Assembly: GCA_026874595.1 (NCBI GenBank)
Contig: CM049315.1
Span: 33,804,164-33,868,163 of the forward strand
Source of the DNA: Sipunculus nudus
Taxonomy: Eukaryota > Annelida > Sipuncula > Golfingiida > Sipunculidae
Direction of reading: 5' to 3'
DNA length: 64,000 nt
The notes below the pieces were generated by a model. That model was not told where the DNA came from and searched no databases. It was given only the letters and a program-made list of their open reading frames with translations. Positions 45,011 to 58,286 of this stretch are shown here, one piece after another. Both the position numbers and the translations under genes were made by a program. The number at the start of each line of letters is the position of its first letter. Within the stretch, counting starts at the first letter, position 1.

Positions 45011-45889
45011 TTTTCACCGCAACCCACGAGAGCCACCATGCAAGATCCTCCGGCAGCCACCCATTTAGACCTTCCTTCTTGTAAGTAATTAAGGTGACAC
45101 TAGGTTAACAATTTAGCTGCTTTATTACAGCCCCCAAGTCTATTACCGACACCTGTTGCGTAGCAGCTTCTTAATCATTATACATGCTGCATTTCAACCC
45201 CCGAGTGATAATAAAAGATGAATTGTGGGACATCTGTGCTTGATCCAAGGTATCCCACAGATCCTTTATCCTGCTCCCTAAATGGAGGTACCCTGATTAT
45301 CTTTTCACAGGGAGGTCTCAAGATGTGGCCTTTCATAATCTGTAATGAAATATTTTTTTTTTATTCATGCATGCTAAGCAGTACCGGTGGAACTTTGTCC
45401 GTCGTACCTCCAACCGGCTGCCAACTTGTAAAGAAAGGCAAATAAAGAACACAGAAAAAAATACATATATATATAACAATGTATTTCTACAAACATGGAA
45501 CAAAATTGGAAGAGAGATTGCTATAAAATTTGCTATGCCATTTTGAGGTTGTTTTTAGGTGTATTAACGTATTAATCTTCGTGTGCTAAGAGTAAAGAGT
45601 AGATCGATACTGGTGGTGCCACCTGTAAGTTTTACATTTTTATACGGGTTATTCATTTTTTCACCACTGGATAACAACAACTGTTTAAGTTTCTCGGTAA
45701 TGAATTCGTATATCATTCTAAATGTCATTTGATATGTTTATAAATCACATCTAGTTATCAGTTAAATGAGACAGTTCGCCCGTTGGCATCCCTAAATATT
45801 AAATTACATTGTCAAGGACAAAGCGGAGCATTCCCTTGCAGCAGGGGCATAGTTAGACCGGATTTTTAACTGTTAACCTGGTGAGCCTA

Positions 45890-46340
45890 AAAATAGTCAG
45901 ATAATCCCCTGACCTTGACCTCTGAACTTATGACTTCAAAATCAAAATGAATCTTCCCCATTGGTAGAGGCGCCATATTTTTAAGATGGATGTTTTGAGA
46001 TGGATGTCTTCAAGAAGTAAGCCTTGTGATCTTTGACTTTATTACGACAACATGAATATGGTCAATCCTTTGTTGGAAATGAAAAACAATAATTATTATG
46101 AAGTGTTTGGCATTGAATGTTTCCTCAAGTTTTCTAAAAAAAAGTGTCTAATGTGACTCTGACCTTTTGACCTCAAAATCACAGGGGATATCCCGTGTAT
46201 GTAGCTAAATCTTTTGTGAAAGATGGACGATCACGAATGAAACGTTTCACTTTAAATTCTTGCACATACCTTTTGAAGAAGCGAATTCTGTGACTCTCAC
46301 CTTTTACTCTTTCAAATAAAAGATGAAAAGGGCTCTTCCT
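45890..46340 (-). repeat. Degenerate gtcaaggtcac-type repeats, reverse orientation
   Basis: Three spaced tgaccttgacctct- or ctgaccttttgacctc-like motifs, each followed by aaaatcacaggg-like sequence. They resemble the core units at 4.0-4.7 kb read in reverse, but no hairpin end is visible. Confidence 0.5.
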
Positions 46341-49300
46341 TCAATGATGAATCACATAATTGAGTGGTTTAAAGTCAATCCGTGGCCAGTATGTCAAGTG
46401 TAAATTATAGAAAATTGACACAATCCTTGCAACCTCCATAGATTATAGATGGCGCAATCTGATTCACTCTCTGATCTACTTTCAAATGATTTATTGATAC
46501 GCAAAGGTTTTTTTTTTCAAAACGACCCAACCACACCTAATTTAAGCTTTAACTGTAGTTTAACAGAAAAAGGCTTTCACATAAAAAACCCTTACTACAT
46601 AATATTGACCTGAGCAAGTTTTAAAATACTGGTTGGATCAACACATTCTTTTAATGCCTATTGGCAATCTATTGGGGCCAAAACTTGATTGACATCTAGA
46701 TTTGTGACCTTCAGAGGCAGGTATTTAGTGCTTGACCACTGCATATCTTGAACCTATTTATGTCCGCCCCCTTAACTAGTGCAAGCCAGTGGACTCAAGT
46801 GGCATAAATACTAACGGGCATGCCCTGTGTTCATAAGGATTTGACACTTACAGAGCTAATATTTAATAAGCAGGAGAGATAATAAATATATAATAAAAAG
46901 CGCCTCGAAATATATGTATACACTGTATATATATGCATATATTTGTTCGATGTACAATTATTGCCAGGGGTGAGATAAAGTATCTGTTGAAAATTTAAAA
47001 TCTCATAACCAAACACAAATTCATATGCAGCTGATCTAATAGGAGATATTTATAGAATTCCAAATATGTTTATATCATAAGATATATACATAAATTCAAT
47101 ATAAATTTTGAAGCTCCATTGAACCAAGGTAGTTTGGCAATAATAAGACATTTACACAGAAAGTAATTACAGTGGGGAAACAATTCACCTGCACAACACA
47201 GGTACTTTACATCAACATGTGATGTTTGTCACTGATATGCAGAGTTCCAGTTCAGAGCTTCTCATCTGAACATCAAGAGTCATCTTCGAAAAGGCACACA
47301 ATATCTCAATAGTATCCGAATTCGCACCTCTTCAATAGAGGAAGGTTTATTTCATGCACAACAAGGATGGGCAACTGAGGAAACTGAAAAGGTAAAAGAA
47401 CGACTCGATTGATGATAAATAATTGCTTTCTGGTTGATACAAGAAGTTAGTCTCTAGATCGTGATGGTTGACTGTGGACCTTTGCTGCTGCTTCCTGCTG
47501 GAATTTGAGGGTTTTGGCGTGGTAAAATAAATGTTATTCTACTCTAAACGTTGCCGATTCACATCTGCTCGCCATTAAATTCTCTTTGCAGAAAGATTCC
47601 TAACCCGGACAATGTCCTCGGGTATTTCTTGTCGCATCAAGCGGCCTTCTGGAACACTTGCCGGTTTGTTTGTCCCAGTTTCTCGAAAACGCTATTGCGA
47701 GTCACCATTTTGTTCTAAACCCGGATACCACAGATCCATGTCAAACTTATTGATAAGCCGCTGGTCTAATTAAAAACACTAAACTGGTCTCTCATCTGGA
47801 CCAATTATCCATTGTAATTAGCGCAAAAGGTCCACTGGCCACTTTTCTTAACACTCAGGAATTAGGTCATGTGGTAAGCAGGTTAGATTTAATGACTGTT
47901 AAATCAAAGGTGTATGGTATTTTTCAAAAAAATTATAGAAACTTTTTTTTTTAAATTATACCCAGATTCCTTGTGATGGGCAGGCTGATGATGCTGGTAT
48001 ATGAGTAATTTGGGTTGGAGGTATTGTTTATAAGTATAACTTGAGCCATGAACATGGGGTCCGGGTACTGTGGATTAGGCTTAATACAAGTTGGTATATT
48101 TAGAAAAAACGATGGTCTTTAATTCCGAACCAAAATGTGGAAAAAATTATTGATGATTCTATGGTCTTGTATGGCTTGAACATTAAAATACCTAAATGTG
48201 GCAATTTCGATTAATCAAGTGTTAACGAGAGGACAGAAATAATTTATTATGTTCGGCCGTTTAAATTTAGTACCCTTGTGTTGCATGCATGTTGTCGATG
48301 TGATAAGGCGCCGGTGTTTTTGCACGTTTAAAATCACACCACCAAACAGGTTACATGCACAGCGAATGGCGATAACACATTTCAACGGAGTGACAGGCCA
48401 TTTAAAAAACATAATAAAATATTTGTCGTCTAATCCATTGATCAAGTCAATTAACTCTGGTTTATTGCCGGCAAACGATTAACTATATTTCATAATTACC
48501 GACTGACTCGCGATTTATTAAGCCCTCCGAGCGCATCATTTAGAAAAGTCTTTATTGCAGGTAACAAACCTTAAGCCTTAATCTATAACAGCCGTTTTGA
48601 TAAAAATCTTATTATACCGATAGAATAATTTCGATATTCAATATTTTTCGATATTTTGGACAAGTTACTTTGTCCAAAAAAGAGATAAAAACCTCTCATT
48701 TACGGTCAATACAATATTTGTTAGACTTTGAATTGTCCGGTTGTGAAACTATATTGAGGGCTACTACAATTACACTAACCTCTAACTATACACCCACTTA
48801 CACAGCGCCTGTATTTCAGTAAGCCTTGACTCACATAAACCGAGAAAAATAAGTATGGTTAGAAGTTAGGGCTGGATTTCCCGCACATATTTTCAATGAG
48901 GTTTTGAATTAGCGGTTTTTATCGGCAATTATGCATTACGCAACAGAGATCAACGCGTGTGTACGTACTATCTTATTATAAGATAAGATCAAAATTACGA
49001 TGGCATTGCAGTTTATCGAAATATATCTACAAGTATTCCCTTCGACTAAAACTAGAAATCATGGGCCTTGTTTGCAGGGAAAATTCAGGGGGTCATCCAC
49101 AGGAGAACAGACAGAAGCCACCACCTACTTTAGATATTTTAGATATTTATAAAAATTAAGGTTTGTTCATATTTGCTTCAAATTGCAGTGGAGGAATAAT
49201 GTATCAGTCAATACATAATATTGGCCAATCATTTAAGCTAAAACGCGTTCTAAATTTCTTTGATGTTTTATATTTTATTTCCAAATCAGTGTCATCGTTC

Positions 49301-49690
49301 TTCACTCCTCAACGCAGCTGGCTCGACGACCCGTTCATGTAACCTTGTTTTGGTATACAGCGGTTGGTATACAGGACCAACAAAAGTCCCATAAATATAA
49401 CGTTTGACATAATTTTTATTGGTGAATTTGTTAGGGGTATAACTGTTGTTCTCGTGGTCCTTAAACACCCATTCATTAGCCATCCTAGTGTGTTTGTCTT
49501 GTTTTCCCCCTCTTTTAACACCTTGGTCACAATTCCATAAGATTTTACCTGTTGGAAAACGTAGGGTCTATAAGGTTTTGTTGCTAATTTACCCTCCCCA
49601 ATAAGCCATTGGCTGACAATAAATAGGTTATTAAGTACTTACGTATTTCTTAATATATTACCCCTCTTATTTGTGTTTTTTAACCAGCCT
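46340..49690. other. Intergenic region upstream of the glycosyltransferase gene
   Basis: No conserved coding frame in 3.3 kb. A possible 5' UTR exon of the glycosyltransferase gene is suggested by a good acceptor (gtgttttttaaccag at 49,685) just upstream of its ATG, but I cannot locate the donor. Confidence 0.4.
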
Positions 49691-49700
49691 GTTTGAAAAC

Positions 49701-50233
49701 ATGAGCAACTGGATACCTCTCAAGCAATCTTACAGACTGTACAAGCGAATTCTCTGTGCCTGTTTGCTCTTGATATTCCTAAGCATGCTGGTCAACTGGC
49801 GGAGGTTTTTGAGAAAGAAACCAGTGGACACTTCTCTACCATACCAGAAGACACTGCCCGGGGAGAATACAAAAAAGACCATCTTCGAATCCCTGACCCC
49901 CCAGTCACCTCACCATACATCACGAAAGGTGGCTTTTCACCTAAACTCATCCAAAGATACGGTTCAGCCTTACATGAAGATACTGCCAAGAAAGAATCCA
50001 GAGGACAGCGCCGAGAGCTCCATACCCCGGATTCTCCACCAAACATGGAAGACGCCAGAATTAGCAGCTGCCTTTAAACCCTGGATTAAATCTTGTATTG
50101 AACAAAACCCTGACTGGGAGTACTGGTTCTGGACTGATAACGAAATGAGAGATTTGGTCTCGGAGAAGTATAAAGAGCTTCTACAGATGTATGACAGTTA
50201 CCCACAGGGCATTTTTCGTGCAGATGCATTTAG
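49701..50233 (+). CDS. GT32-type glycosyltransferase, exon 1 (membrane anchor, stem, start of catalytic domain)
   Basis: The ATG at 49,701 (aaaacATGag) is chosen because the upstream part of the frame has no ATG and lies over an acceptor. Residues 1-16 are basic. Residues 17-33 (ILCACLLLIFLSMLVNW) are a single membrane anchor, followed by a Pro/Ser/Lys-rich stem to about residue 105. This is the layout of a type II Golgi enzyme. The catalytic domain starts at R-I-L-H-Q-T-W and continues to WEYWFWTDNE and IFRADAFR. Donor ag|gtaagt at 50,233/50,234, phase 2, joins to exon 2 at the Arg codon. Confidence 0.9.
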
Positions 50234-50246
50234 GTAAGTATTTAAA

Positions 50247-50250
<4 letters not shown>

Positions 50251-50296
<46 letters not shown>
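50251..50296. repeat. (AT)n microsatellite next to a splice donor
   Basis: Pure AT run starting 17 bp after the glycosyltransferase exon 1 donor. Confidence 0.97.
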
Positions 50297-50302
<6 letters not shown>

Positions 50303-51129
50303 GTTTTCCAGATCACTGAATTAATACTGCTTCTCTCGGCCTCCGGTTGGAAACAAATTTTTCTGGTGATAAAATTGTCACAATTTTCTTATATGAATAT
50401 TAGCATATAAGTAGAAAGCTAGAGTACATTGTCTCTCCATTAGAAACAATGACAAACCGGGCAATAAAATACAAATACATTAGGCGAACTCTGGTACTAT
50501 TGAATCGCTGTGGACCTCCGCCAGGATAAACCGACACTCTCATCTTACAATTTTAAAAATTATATTATTGCTTTCTTGAAAAAGTTCAATGATCATTTCG
50601 TGGTATGAACAATATCCAAGATATGTTACTCTAATCCTGTATTAATATTTCCCAAAAATGCTAACAGAGGAAATAACCAAATAAAAAAATCAACAAAATA
50701 ACCAAATAATCAACCATCTACGATATTTACATCATACCTACTGACATAGATGTATTACAATTTAGAACAATATTAACGCAAATATGAATAGTATTTTCTT
50801 AATTAAGAATAATACTTATTCGTCCAAACAACTTCAATCCACGATGTCTGAGATGATGTTACAATGCCAGTTTTTGTCTGTATATTTAATACAGCTCCAG
50901 TGGGGTGGTAATCAGGATGGTTATTTTAATATTAAGTCACTCTTTTTAATTAAACGAATTAATCAAATTAATCGAATGAACCAAGTTTCCTCAAGACATT
51001 TGCATTTATTGCCAGGTTCCTTATAAATTTGCTCTTTTGTATTAAAAAGTGTGTACTATGTTGAGCTATCACAACTTATTTGAATCGCTTTAATCGCTCT
51101 TGCATAATGAATGTATTTTGTCCTTTAAG

Positions 51130-51739
51130 GATTTTGGCCGTACATCAATATGGGGGAGTTTACGCTGATCTTGACTTTGAATGCTTGCGGCCGTTCCAAA
51201 TAGCAATAGGTCAACAAAGTTGCTTCTTCAGTACAGAGCCGGACGCGCATGCAGAGATCCTTGCCAAGATGAAAGGGCCGATGGTTTCAAATGGTCTTTT
51301 TGGCTGCGTTCCAAATCATCCATTTTTTATTTTCCTCATTCAAAATCTGAAACATCACAGTAGCGATGGTGTGCTCTCTGCTACTGGGCCATTGTTCGTA
51401 AAGCATTTACACAAGCAATTTTCTAGCGAAAAAGACCAGCTTACAAGCTTAACAAAATATGACGTACCTTTGTTGGATTCGGAAATATTCCAGCCAACTA
51501 TAGATGAAATAAAGGTGGACAAAGTGAAGGAAATATGCAGCACCCAAGGAAGTGCGAAAGTCACCGAACGAGGAAAACGTGTGTGTGAAACAGTTTTGCA
51601 CAAGGATTTCCAGAACCAGCCAACACCTCAAGCAGTAACAAACCATCACTGGTCACACAGTTGGACTGGTTCACAGGTAGACCGCTGGGATATTCGGGGA
51701 AAAAACACCCTGTACTTTAAAATAACAGAACTAAATAAT
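51130..51739 (+). CDS. GT32-type glycosyltransferase, exon 2 (DXD motif)
   Basis: Acceptor tcctttaag at 51,129 restores the Arg codon. It begins ILAVHQYGGVYADLDFECL, where D191-L-D193 is the metal and nucleotide-sugar binding DXD motif of the GT32/OCH1-like family (Gly_transf_sug). A G-P-L-F segment follows, and HHWSHSW closes the domain near 51,640. The enzyme probably transfers a sugar from a nucleotide donor to a glycan or lipid in the Golgi lumen; the sugar is not predictable. The frame either reads on to a stop at 51,754 (385 residues) or splices at aat|gtaagt (51,739/51,740) to the exon at 51,821. Confidence 0.9.
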
Positions 51740-51820
51740 GTAAGTTTCATCTGAGAACCGACTTTTATTTAAAATGTGGGAAGAATCGGAAATGTACTAC
51801 GACCTATCCTTTAATTTGAG

Positions 51821-52009
51821 TGCGTGAGACCCAAAGTATGTTACAATAAATGTTATCCAAAACGTTTGGAAAACGTTAATGAGATTTTTTACAGTCACGA
51901 TGACGCTTCAATAACGTTATACGAATGTCGCCACACTGGTGTAGCACGTGACCTGTGCAAACGTCGCTGCAAAGATTATAATGTGATATTTTCTCAATGT
52001 ATAAATTGA
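51821..52009 (+). CDS. Candidate third exon of the glycosyltransferase: Cys-rich C-terminal tail
   Basis: Acceptor cctttaatttgag at 51,820 and donor at 51,740 are both phase 0, leaving an 81-bp intron. The exon encodes 62 residues with seven Cys in the order Cx5Cx3C ... Cx9Cx3C ... C, ending Q-C-I-N and stop, for a 443-residue product. I do not recognise the tail; the spaced Cys suggest a small disulfide-bonded unit, which would fit a lumenal enzyme. If the short intron is retained the tail is lost. Alternatively it is an unrelated small frame. Confidence 0.5.
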   Translation, partial: CVRPKVCYNKCYPKRLENVNEIFYSHDDASITLYECRHTGVARDLCKRRCKDYNVIFSQCIN

Positions 52010-52148
52010 TTGTTTTTCCAGTGTCACAACGATGCTTTCAATAATGAAAATCTGATAAACATTAGCTAAAATGCTTCACTTTAGTACATCTTTCTATACG
52101 TCTCTGAATATTTTTTTTTATGAAACGGTGTTTCCATAATCACATTCT

Positions 52149-52154
52149 AATAAA
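52149..52154 (+). terminator. Candidate polyadenylation signal of the glycosyltransferase gene
   Basis: aataaa 140 bp after the stop of the Cys-rich exon, on the coding strand. Fits a 3' UTR that includes that exon. Confidence 0.45.
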
Positions 52155-52159
52155 ACGGT

Positions 52160-54290
52160 GAAAGAGGGAATTAACATCTGTAATGTTTACAAGGCTTCAG
52201 GATGTAATCAGCCACCTTAATCCACTTTAACAATAATTGTCCATGCTGGATAATGGAAACTGAAGGTGAAAATACATAAAACGACTAATAGTTTCCACTT
52301 ATATCCTGAGCTTGAAACTAGTTTGCAAAGTTTTAGGAGGGTCATTAACAAGAAACGTCAAAATAAGCTATCGCGCTGCAGTCTTGAATAATTTTAACGC
52401 CAGATCTTACTGAAACAAATTTCATAATTTATTAGCTCTTTTGTAGCATTATAACGCTTTTGCTGGGGAGATGAAATTATGTCATATTGGTATGTGATAT
52501 TAATATAATGTTCGTTATCATTATTTTGCACATAAGGAACAGCCCTAGCTACTCGATCTCATATTTATTTTTGTTTTGAATATATCACTATTATTATGAG
52601 TAGCTTGTCAACACAATTGCACCAGTTGTTCTTGGTGAAAGAGAAAGATTTCTTCTGAAAGTAAGACATAACTTATGCCCATCTGACATGCACCGCTGTT
52701 GTTTACAGCTAGACAAATATCCAGAATGAAGGTCAGTGTCTTAAGTTCCGCTTGTTCAAACTTGGATACAGAGGGTCTGTTGTTTTGGTTGTATGATTGA
52801 GTAAACAAATATGTATACACACATATATGTAGCATACATATAAAGTTGCAGAAATATGATATTATGTATAATATGGTGTTTTGTAAAAAAAGTAAAACAA
52901 GTACCTAAGTTTAAGTGTGATATATGTACACATAAGGTTATTCCTCGGTAAAGGACATATAACTGCTGTTCCGTGCAGGGAAATGGTGTAAAAGAAAGAT
53001 CGTTGTGAATAAACATACTGAGCACATACTTCCTTAAACATATAGTGAATCTAATAATGTAATGTTTGGAAGGATATATGGTAAGATAATAGATGATGTT
53101 TCATTATTCAATGTTTATTTCCGGTGCAACAATATTAAGGTTGGAGTAACCTTTTTCGGGTCAGATCAGGTCAGTCCATTTTGTCTCGTCAAACTGTATT
53201 TGGCAGTGAATAGAATAGTGCACTAAATCAGAATATGGCAAAAAAAGGTGCATACAATATCTATAGAAATGGGTTGACAGGAGAAACTCTATAGATAAAA
53301 AAATAGCTGTGTTGGCCTTTTTTGTTCATAATGGACGGGACTGAAAGTTGTATACATGTTTCTGTGCCGGACATGTGGCAGACAGTTTTAGCTTCCATAT
53401 TCCGTGAAAATGGCATACACAACACCCTGTTTTCCTGGAAGGAAATATAAGTGAATGAATTGAGTCGGTTAATCTGGTAATAATATTTAACATACTGAAA
53501 TACCACATTTCACATACAATATAATACATATATAATATAATATTAGAGTGTATGTTTAATGCTGTCTATCTAGTCATTCCACGTAAACCTCTTAAACAAT
53601 ATGGGTAAAGCAGATTTGTGTCCATGTCTGCATAGCTATTTCAGTAAAGATTTATGTTAAATATAAAAACTATAGCTGGAATAAAAGGCATCCATGGGCC
53701 ATCCCGTTTCTCAGCACATCCCGTTTCAACGACCACTATTTGTTTGCATATGCTAATGCTGTCACTTAATTATAAGTTTTGCAATGTTTACATTTGAGTT
53801 TATTGGGACTGTAAAACTACAGAAACAATCATGCAATTTACTGAACATCAGGGAATTAGTTCATGCAAATAGGTTTACAGACATTTACTACCATTTTGAA
53901 TACCATTTTGAACGTGTTAATTGCATTATATGATATTCAAGCAACCATCATGAGAGGATTCCTTTTGTGGGGTGCTCCCAATAACGTGATTGCATTCACT
54001 TATTTAACCCATATTCGCAGGTTCATTCGTGTATATGTGACTGTACATTTGTGAATAAACCTTGATGAGGTACCTTACTCCGGATTATGTGTGGGATCCT
54101 CACCAAAATCTATTCTACTTTTTACTGTCCCCTTCCCGAATGCCTTGAATATTTTTCGAGTTTCCTTTTATGACTGCGTATGTTATGTTGTGTACAAACA
54201 CAAATCTTCTTAAGAACTTGAATCAGTTGGTTACTAATTTTATTTGAATTTCGGAACATGTTAGAGATGATTAACAACTAATCTCTTAAA
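52160..54290. other. Intergenic region, no gene recognised
   Basis: AT-rich, short ORFs without similarity, and an imperfect AT-rich stretch at about 53,515-53,550. Confidence 0.45.
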
Positions 54291-55080
54291 ATAAAACTGT
54301 ATTTGAACTAATTTAACCGTGAAGGTCAAGGTCACAAGCTTTTAGTGATCTTTCAAGAAACTGGTTAAAAACAATTTTAGTGTCAAATTTGAAGGAAAAA
54401 TGTACAACTTTTCAGAAAGTATCCTATACTAATTTGACCTTGAAAATGAAGGTAAGTTTTGAAACTCCTATAAGAACTTGAAACAAAGTTTTGTATTATA
54501 TTTGAGAAATGAATATGCATACATTTATGTGTACTAAAAAATCTAGATTTATAGGTATTTGACCTTGAATATAAAGGTGGAGGTCACTTGTTTTCGATAT
54601 ACTTTCGGAAATAGGTTTTCACAATTTATTTATCAAATTTGAATGAAAAAATAATTTGGCTATCAATGGCACATTTGTAATGTAAAGGAGTTCACAATTC
54701 TTTGATTCTTTGGTCCTCAAGGTCAAGGTCACCATATTTCAAAGTGATCTGAAAACTTTGTTAAAACGATTTGTTTATTCAATTTGCGGGAAATGATATG
54801 CAGTACGTCAAAATTCATGGTGCTAAAAAAATTATATTTCTTCATATTTGACTTTAACTTAAGGACTAGGTCATTAGTTTTCATAGTTATCTGCAATATT
54901 AATTGGAACAAACTGTGAATCAAATTTGATGGAAACAGAACACTACTACACACATTTGGCAGGATTTGACATCCAGAATACTCCTAAATCATAATTGTTT
55001 CTGTTATTTCGAAGAAAAGAAATGCAAAATTTTTAGCTTAACAAGACGTTTTTCTAGGACCTTATGGTTACGATTTGTGC
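54290..55080 (+). repeat. Degenerate gtcaaggtcac-type tandem repeat
   Basis: About five units of about 120-135 bp built on tttgaccttgaa..aaggtcaaggtca and caaatttgaatgaaaaa. It ends near 55,063 with ggttacgatttgtgcccagt, which also closes units of the hairpin-tipped element at 44.1-44.5 kb. Probably an old member of that family. Confidence 0.6.
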
Positions 55081-55727
55081 CCAGTCGTGGATGGGCAGCC
55101 AGTCTGGCGGAAAGATTACAAACAAAGACCAATCGATATATTAAGTAATAGCTTAAGCTATTGCTAAAGCTCAGCAGGCTATAAAAAGATAATAGAAACC
55201 AATATTCATTGATAATCACTGAATTTAAACATATAAACTAAACTAGAAAGCTCTGTTAATGTCATAATAAAGTATCGCTGGATTTGCTGGCTTTTGACGT
55301 CTATATTACGATGGAACTCAACTTCCGGATCATATCGTCCTTGATATTCATAAAAAAATTAAAATATTGTTAATATAACAAACGGAACTGTGAGAGGCCG
55401 ACGCTGCAAATTGCGAATGTCCCTTGATAAACTGCAAAGGATGAAGGAACGCAACAAGTCTTAGCGGGCCTGACCATCTTTAGTGAAGTATTTGATGACT
55501 AGCGAAGTTGACTTCGCTCTGTCGCCGATTTTTTCTGGCATATGTCAGAACTGAGTATCCAGGACAGGGTAAAAGCGAGGTCCGTCAGGTATATAATGGT
55601 GTTTGAAATATAAAGTGTTATGCAGACAGTGTAAACGGAGATCGTTTTTTCTCATTAACATCTTGACCAATACCATTCGTATAATTAAAAGTACTGATAC
55701 GGGCCCCGGATTTATTTATCATAAAAT

Positions 55728-56577
55728 GTGTCTCTTTTATTGTGTGCTGTTGACATTCTGCTTCGTGTTAGGCTCAAGCCCTGGGCGTCAATTGCAATGA
55801 CGTGTAGAGACACAGGGCTCGGAGTAATCCTTACTGGGTGAACCCTAGCGTGTTAAGGCACAGCGCTCGTGCAAATCTGGAATTTGTTGGGTTGTTCGCG
55901 CTCCATGAGCGCCGTCTTATATTGTTCTTTTTGGGCGCGTGTGTATTATGTATTATTGTGTTCTTTGGATTTTTCGTTAAATAGAAGTTTCTAGGCTTGG
56001 GATGAGAAGCTATAAATTAGGGGCTGTGATTAGAGCGTCGAAAGAGGTGGGAGAAATATTCCAGGGGACAGAGAAGAATGTGACTCAGTTTGTGTACCTT
56101 TCCGATAATTGCAGCACTAATAGATATTCTTCGAACTTTGTAACAGATTTTATTAAGTCTTCAGTTTGCCTTTTGGATTATAAGCAGAACTTCACTTTAG
56201 GCTTACAACAGATTGATTTCGAAATTACATTAGACTATTATTCTCTGAGAAGATTTGCGTAAACTGTTCATCTGGATTATATGTTTTAAAGGACTTGTTG
56301 AGCTGTGACAGTGGTGGTTTCCAGAAAAGCCTCGGATCTGGACTGTCTGGAACTGTAAACTTTATTTATTCTACTGTGTAATTGTATTGATTTACTGTTT
56401 TACTGTTGTTATACTGTGTAATTGTATTGATTTAGTGTATTGTAATGTTATGGTTGTTTTAAGAAAAAAATTATAATTATCTGTTAACAAAAAAAACACT
56501 GACTTCTTTATTCATTCCCCTGGACGTTTCTAGCTGCCTAGTGTAACAGAATCTGATTTTTATTTATCTTCCTAACA
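55728..56577 (+). repeat. LTR, first copy
   Basis: From the start of similarity to the 3' LTR (gtgtctcttttattgtg) to cttcctaaca. The next bases (aaatttatgctcgtcacg) resemble the primer-binding segment of the TRIM at 31,790. A second candidate boundary is gtgtaaca at 56,548, and another tRNA-like stretch is at 56,637 (tgtgggcttgtccggga), so the right end is uncertain. It contains an 86-codon ORF (56,002-56,262). Confidence 0.7.
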
Positions 56578-56789
56578 AAATTTATGCTCGTCACGACTAC
56601 GTGATCTGTTGTTATTAGGTTCCATAACATAAACTTGTGGGCTTGTCCGGGAGGCTTAACAGTTTTGAAAATTTATTAGGCCTTGACCTACACACTGTTT
56701 ACAATACACTGTTTACAAGATTACACGTGTACATTACATTGTTCACAACATTGATATCAGTGCTTTTTTTTTAGTTAGTTCCGGAGGCT

Positions 56790-57344
56790 TACCGCCAGAA
56801 ATTCAGATATTTGGAAAAGCGCAAACAACAGACCCACGTAGGATTTGCAAGGACGAAAATTGTTTGATCGCTGGTGTAGTTCTAAAAATGTTATGAAAGA
56901 TTATGACAATTTGCGCCAGTTGATTTTTCTTGAAGAATAAAGCGCTGCATTAACGCAGACGTTAAAACTTTTCTTGATCAGAAAAGTCCCAAAACACTTT
57001 ATATTGCTGCTCATTTAGCTGATAATTATCCATTAAAACAGAAAATGTCCTTTACTAGCAAATCAAACCAGTTATTCACAATCAAGAATGTAAATCAGTG
57101 TGGTCAAAAGAAGTTTAAGGCGCAGTTACCCAGTACTAGCAGTCCTGATAGTTCAGCAAAGTCCATTGCTACACCTCAGTCCACGTTCACTGTGTCTGAA
57201 TCCAACCAAGGCCAGTCTTTTTCGAAGAAAATCTGTAATTACTGCAAAAAGGAAGGTCATCCAATAACTAACTGCTGGAAACTTGCAAATAAACCGTTGA
57301 GCAAACCTTCTGGTTTTGTATTTCAAAATCTATGCATAGCATAG
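56790..57344 (+). pseudogene. Gypsy gag remnant, first copy
   Basis: Starts with a capsid C-terminal-like helix region (VMKDYDNLRQLIFLEE) ended by a stop at 56,938. The next part lies in a shifted frame (DVKTFLDQKSPKTLYIAAHL). Then comes the nucleocapsid with C-N-Y-C-K-K-E-G-H-P-I-T-N-C, a Cx2Cx4Hx4C knuckle. The capsid region resembles SCAN-type sequence, which is known to derive from Gmr1-like gag. Confidence 0.8.
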
Positions 57345-57438
57345 TATAAGAGCCAAGCTCCTTTCATGTAAACAAGGGGTACAACTCCTTTATTGACTCC
57401 AATACTGATACGGGCCCTGGATTTATTTATCATAAAAT

Positions 57439-58286
57439 GTGTCTCTTTTATTGTGTGCTGTTGACATTCTGCTTCATGTTAGGCTCAAGCCCTGGGCGTC
57501 AATTGCTATGACGTGTAGAGACACAGCGCTCGGAGTAATCCTTACTGGGTGAACCCTAGCGTGTTAAGGCACAGCGCTCGTGCAAATCTGGAATTTGTTG
57601 GGTTGTTCGCGCTCCATGAGCGCCGTCTTATATTGTTCTTTTTGGGCGCGTGTGTATTATGTATTATTGTGTTCTTTGGATTTTTCATTAAATAGAAGTT
57701 TCTAGGCTTGGGATGAGAAGCTATAAATTAGGGGCTGTGATTAGAGCCTCGAAAGAGGTGGGAGAAATATTCCAGGGGACAGAGAAGAGTGTGACTCAGT
57801 TTGTGTACCTTTCCGATAATTGCAGCACTAATAGATATTCTTCGAACTTTGTAACAGATTTTATTAAGTCTTCAGTTTGCCTTTTGGATTATAAGCAGAA
57901 CTTCACTTTAGGCTTACAACAGATTGATTTCAAAATTACATTAGACTATTATTCTCTGAGAAGATTTACGTAAACTGTTCATCTGGATTATATGTTTTAA
58001 AGGACTTGTTAGCTGTGACAGTGGTGGTTTCCAGAAAAAGCCTCGGATCTGGACTCTCTGGTACTGTAAACTTTATTTATTCTACTGTGTAATTGTATTG
58101 ATTTACTGTTTTACTGTTGTTATACTGTGTAATTGTATTGATTTAGTGTATTGTAATGTTATGGTTGTTTTAAGAATAAATTATAATTATTTGTTAACAA
58201 AAAAACACTGACTTCTTTATTCATTCCCCTGGACGTTTCACGCTGCCTAGTGTAACAGAATCTGATTTTTATTTATCTTCCTAACA
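57439..58286 (+). repeat. LTR, second copy (tandem duplicate)
   Basis: Nearly identical to the first copy at a spacing of 1,711 bp, with scattered single-base changes and one- to two-base indels. The upstream 35 bp (actgatacgggccc..) are also shared, so the duplicated unit is larger than the LTR. Confidence 0.85.
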
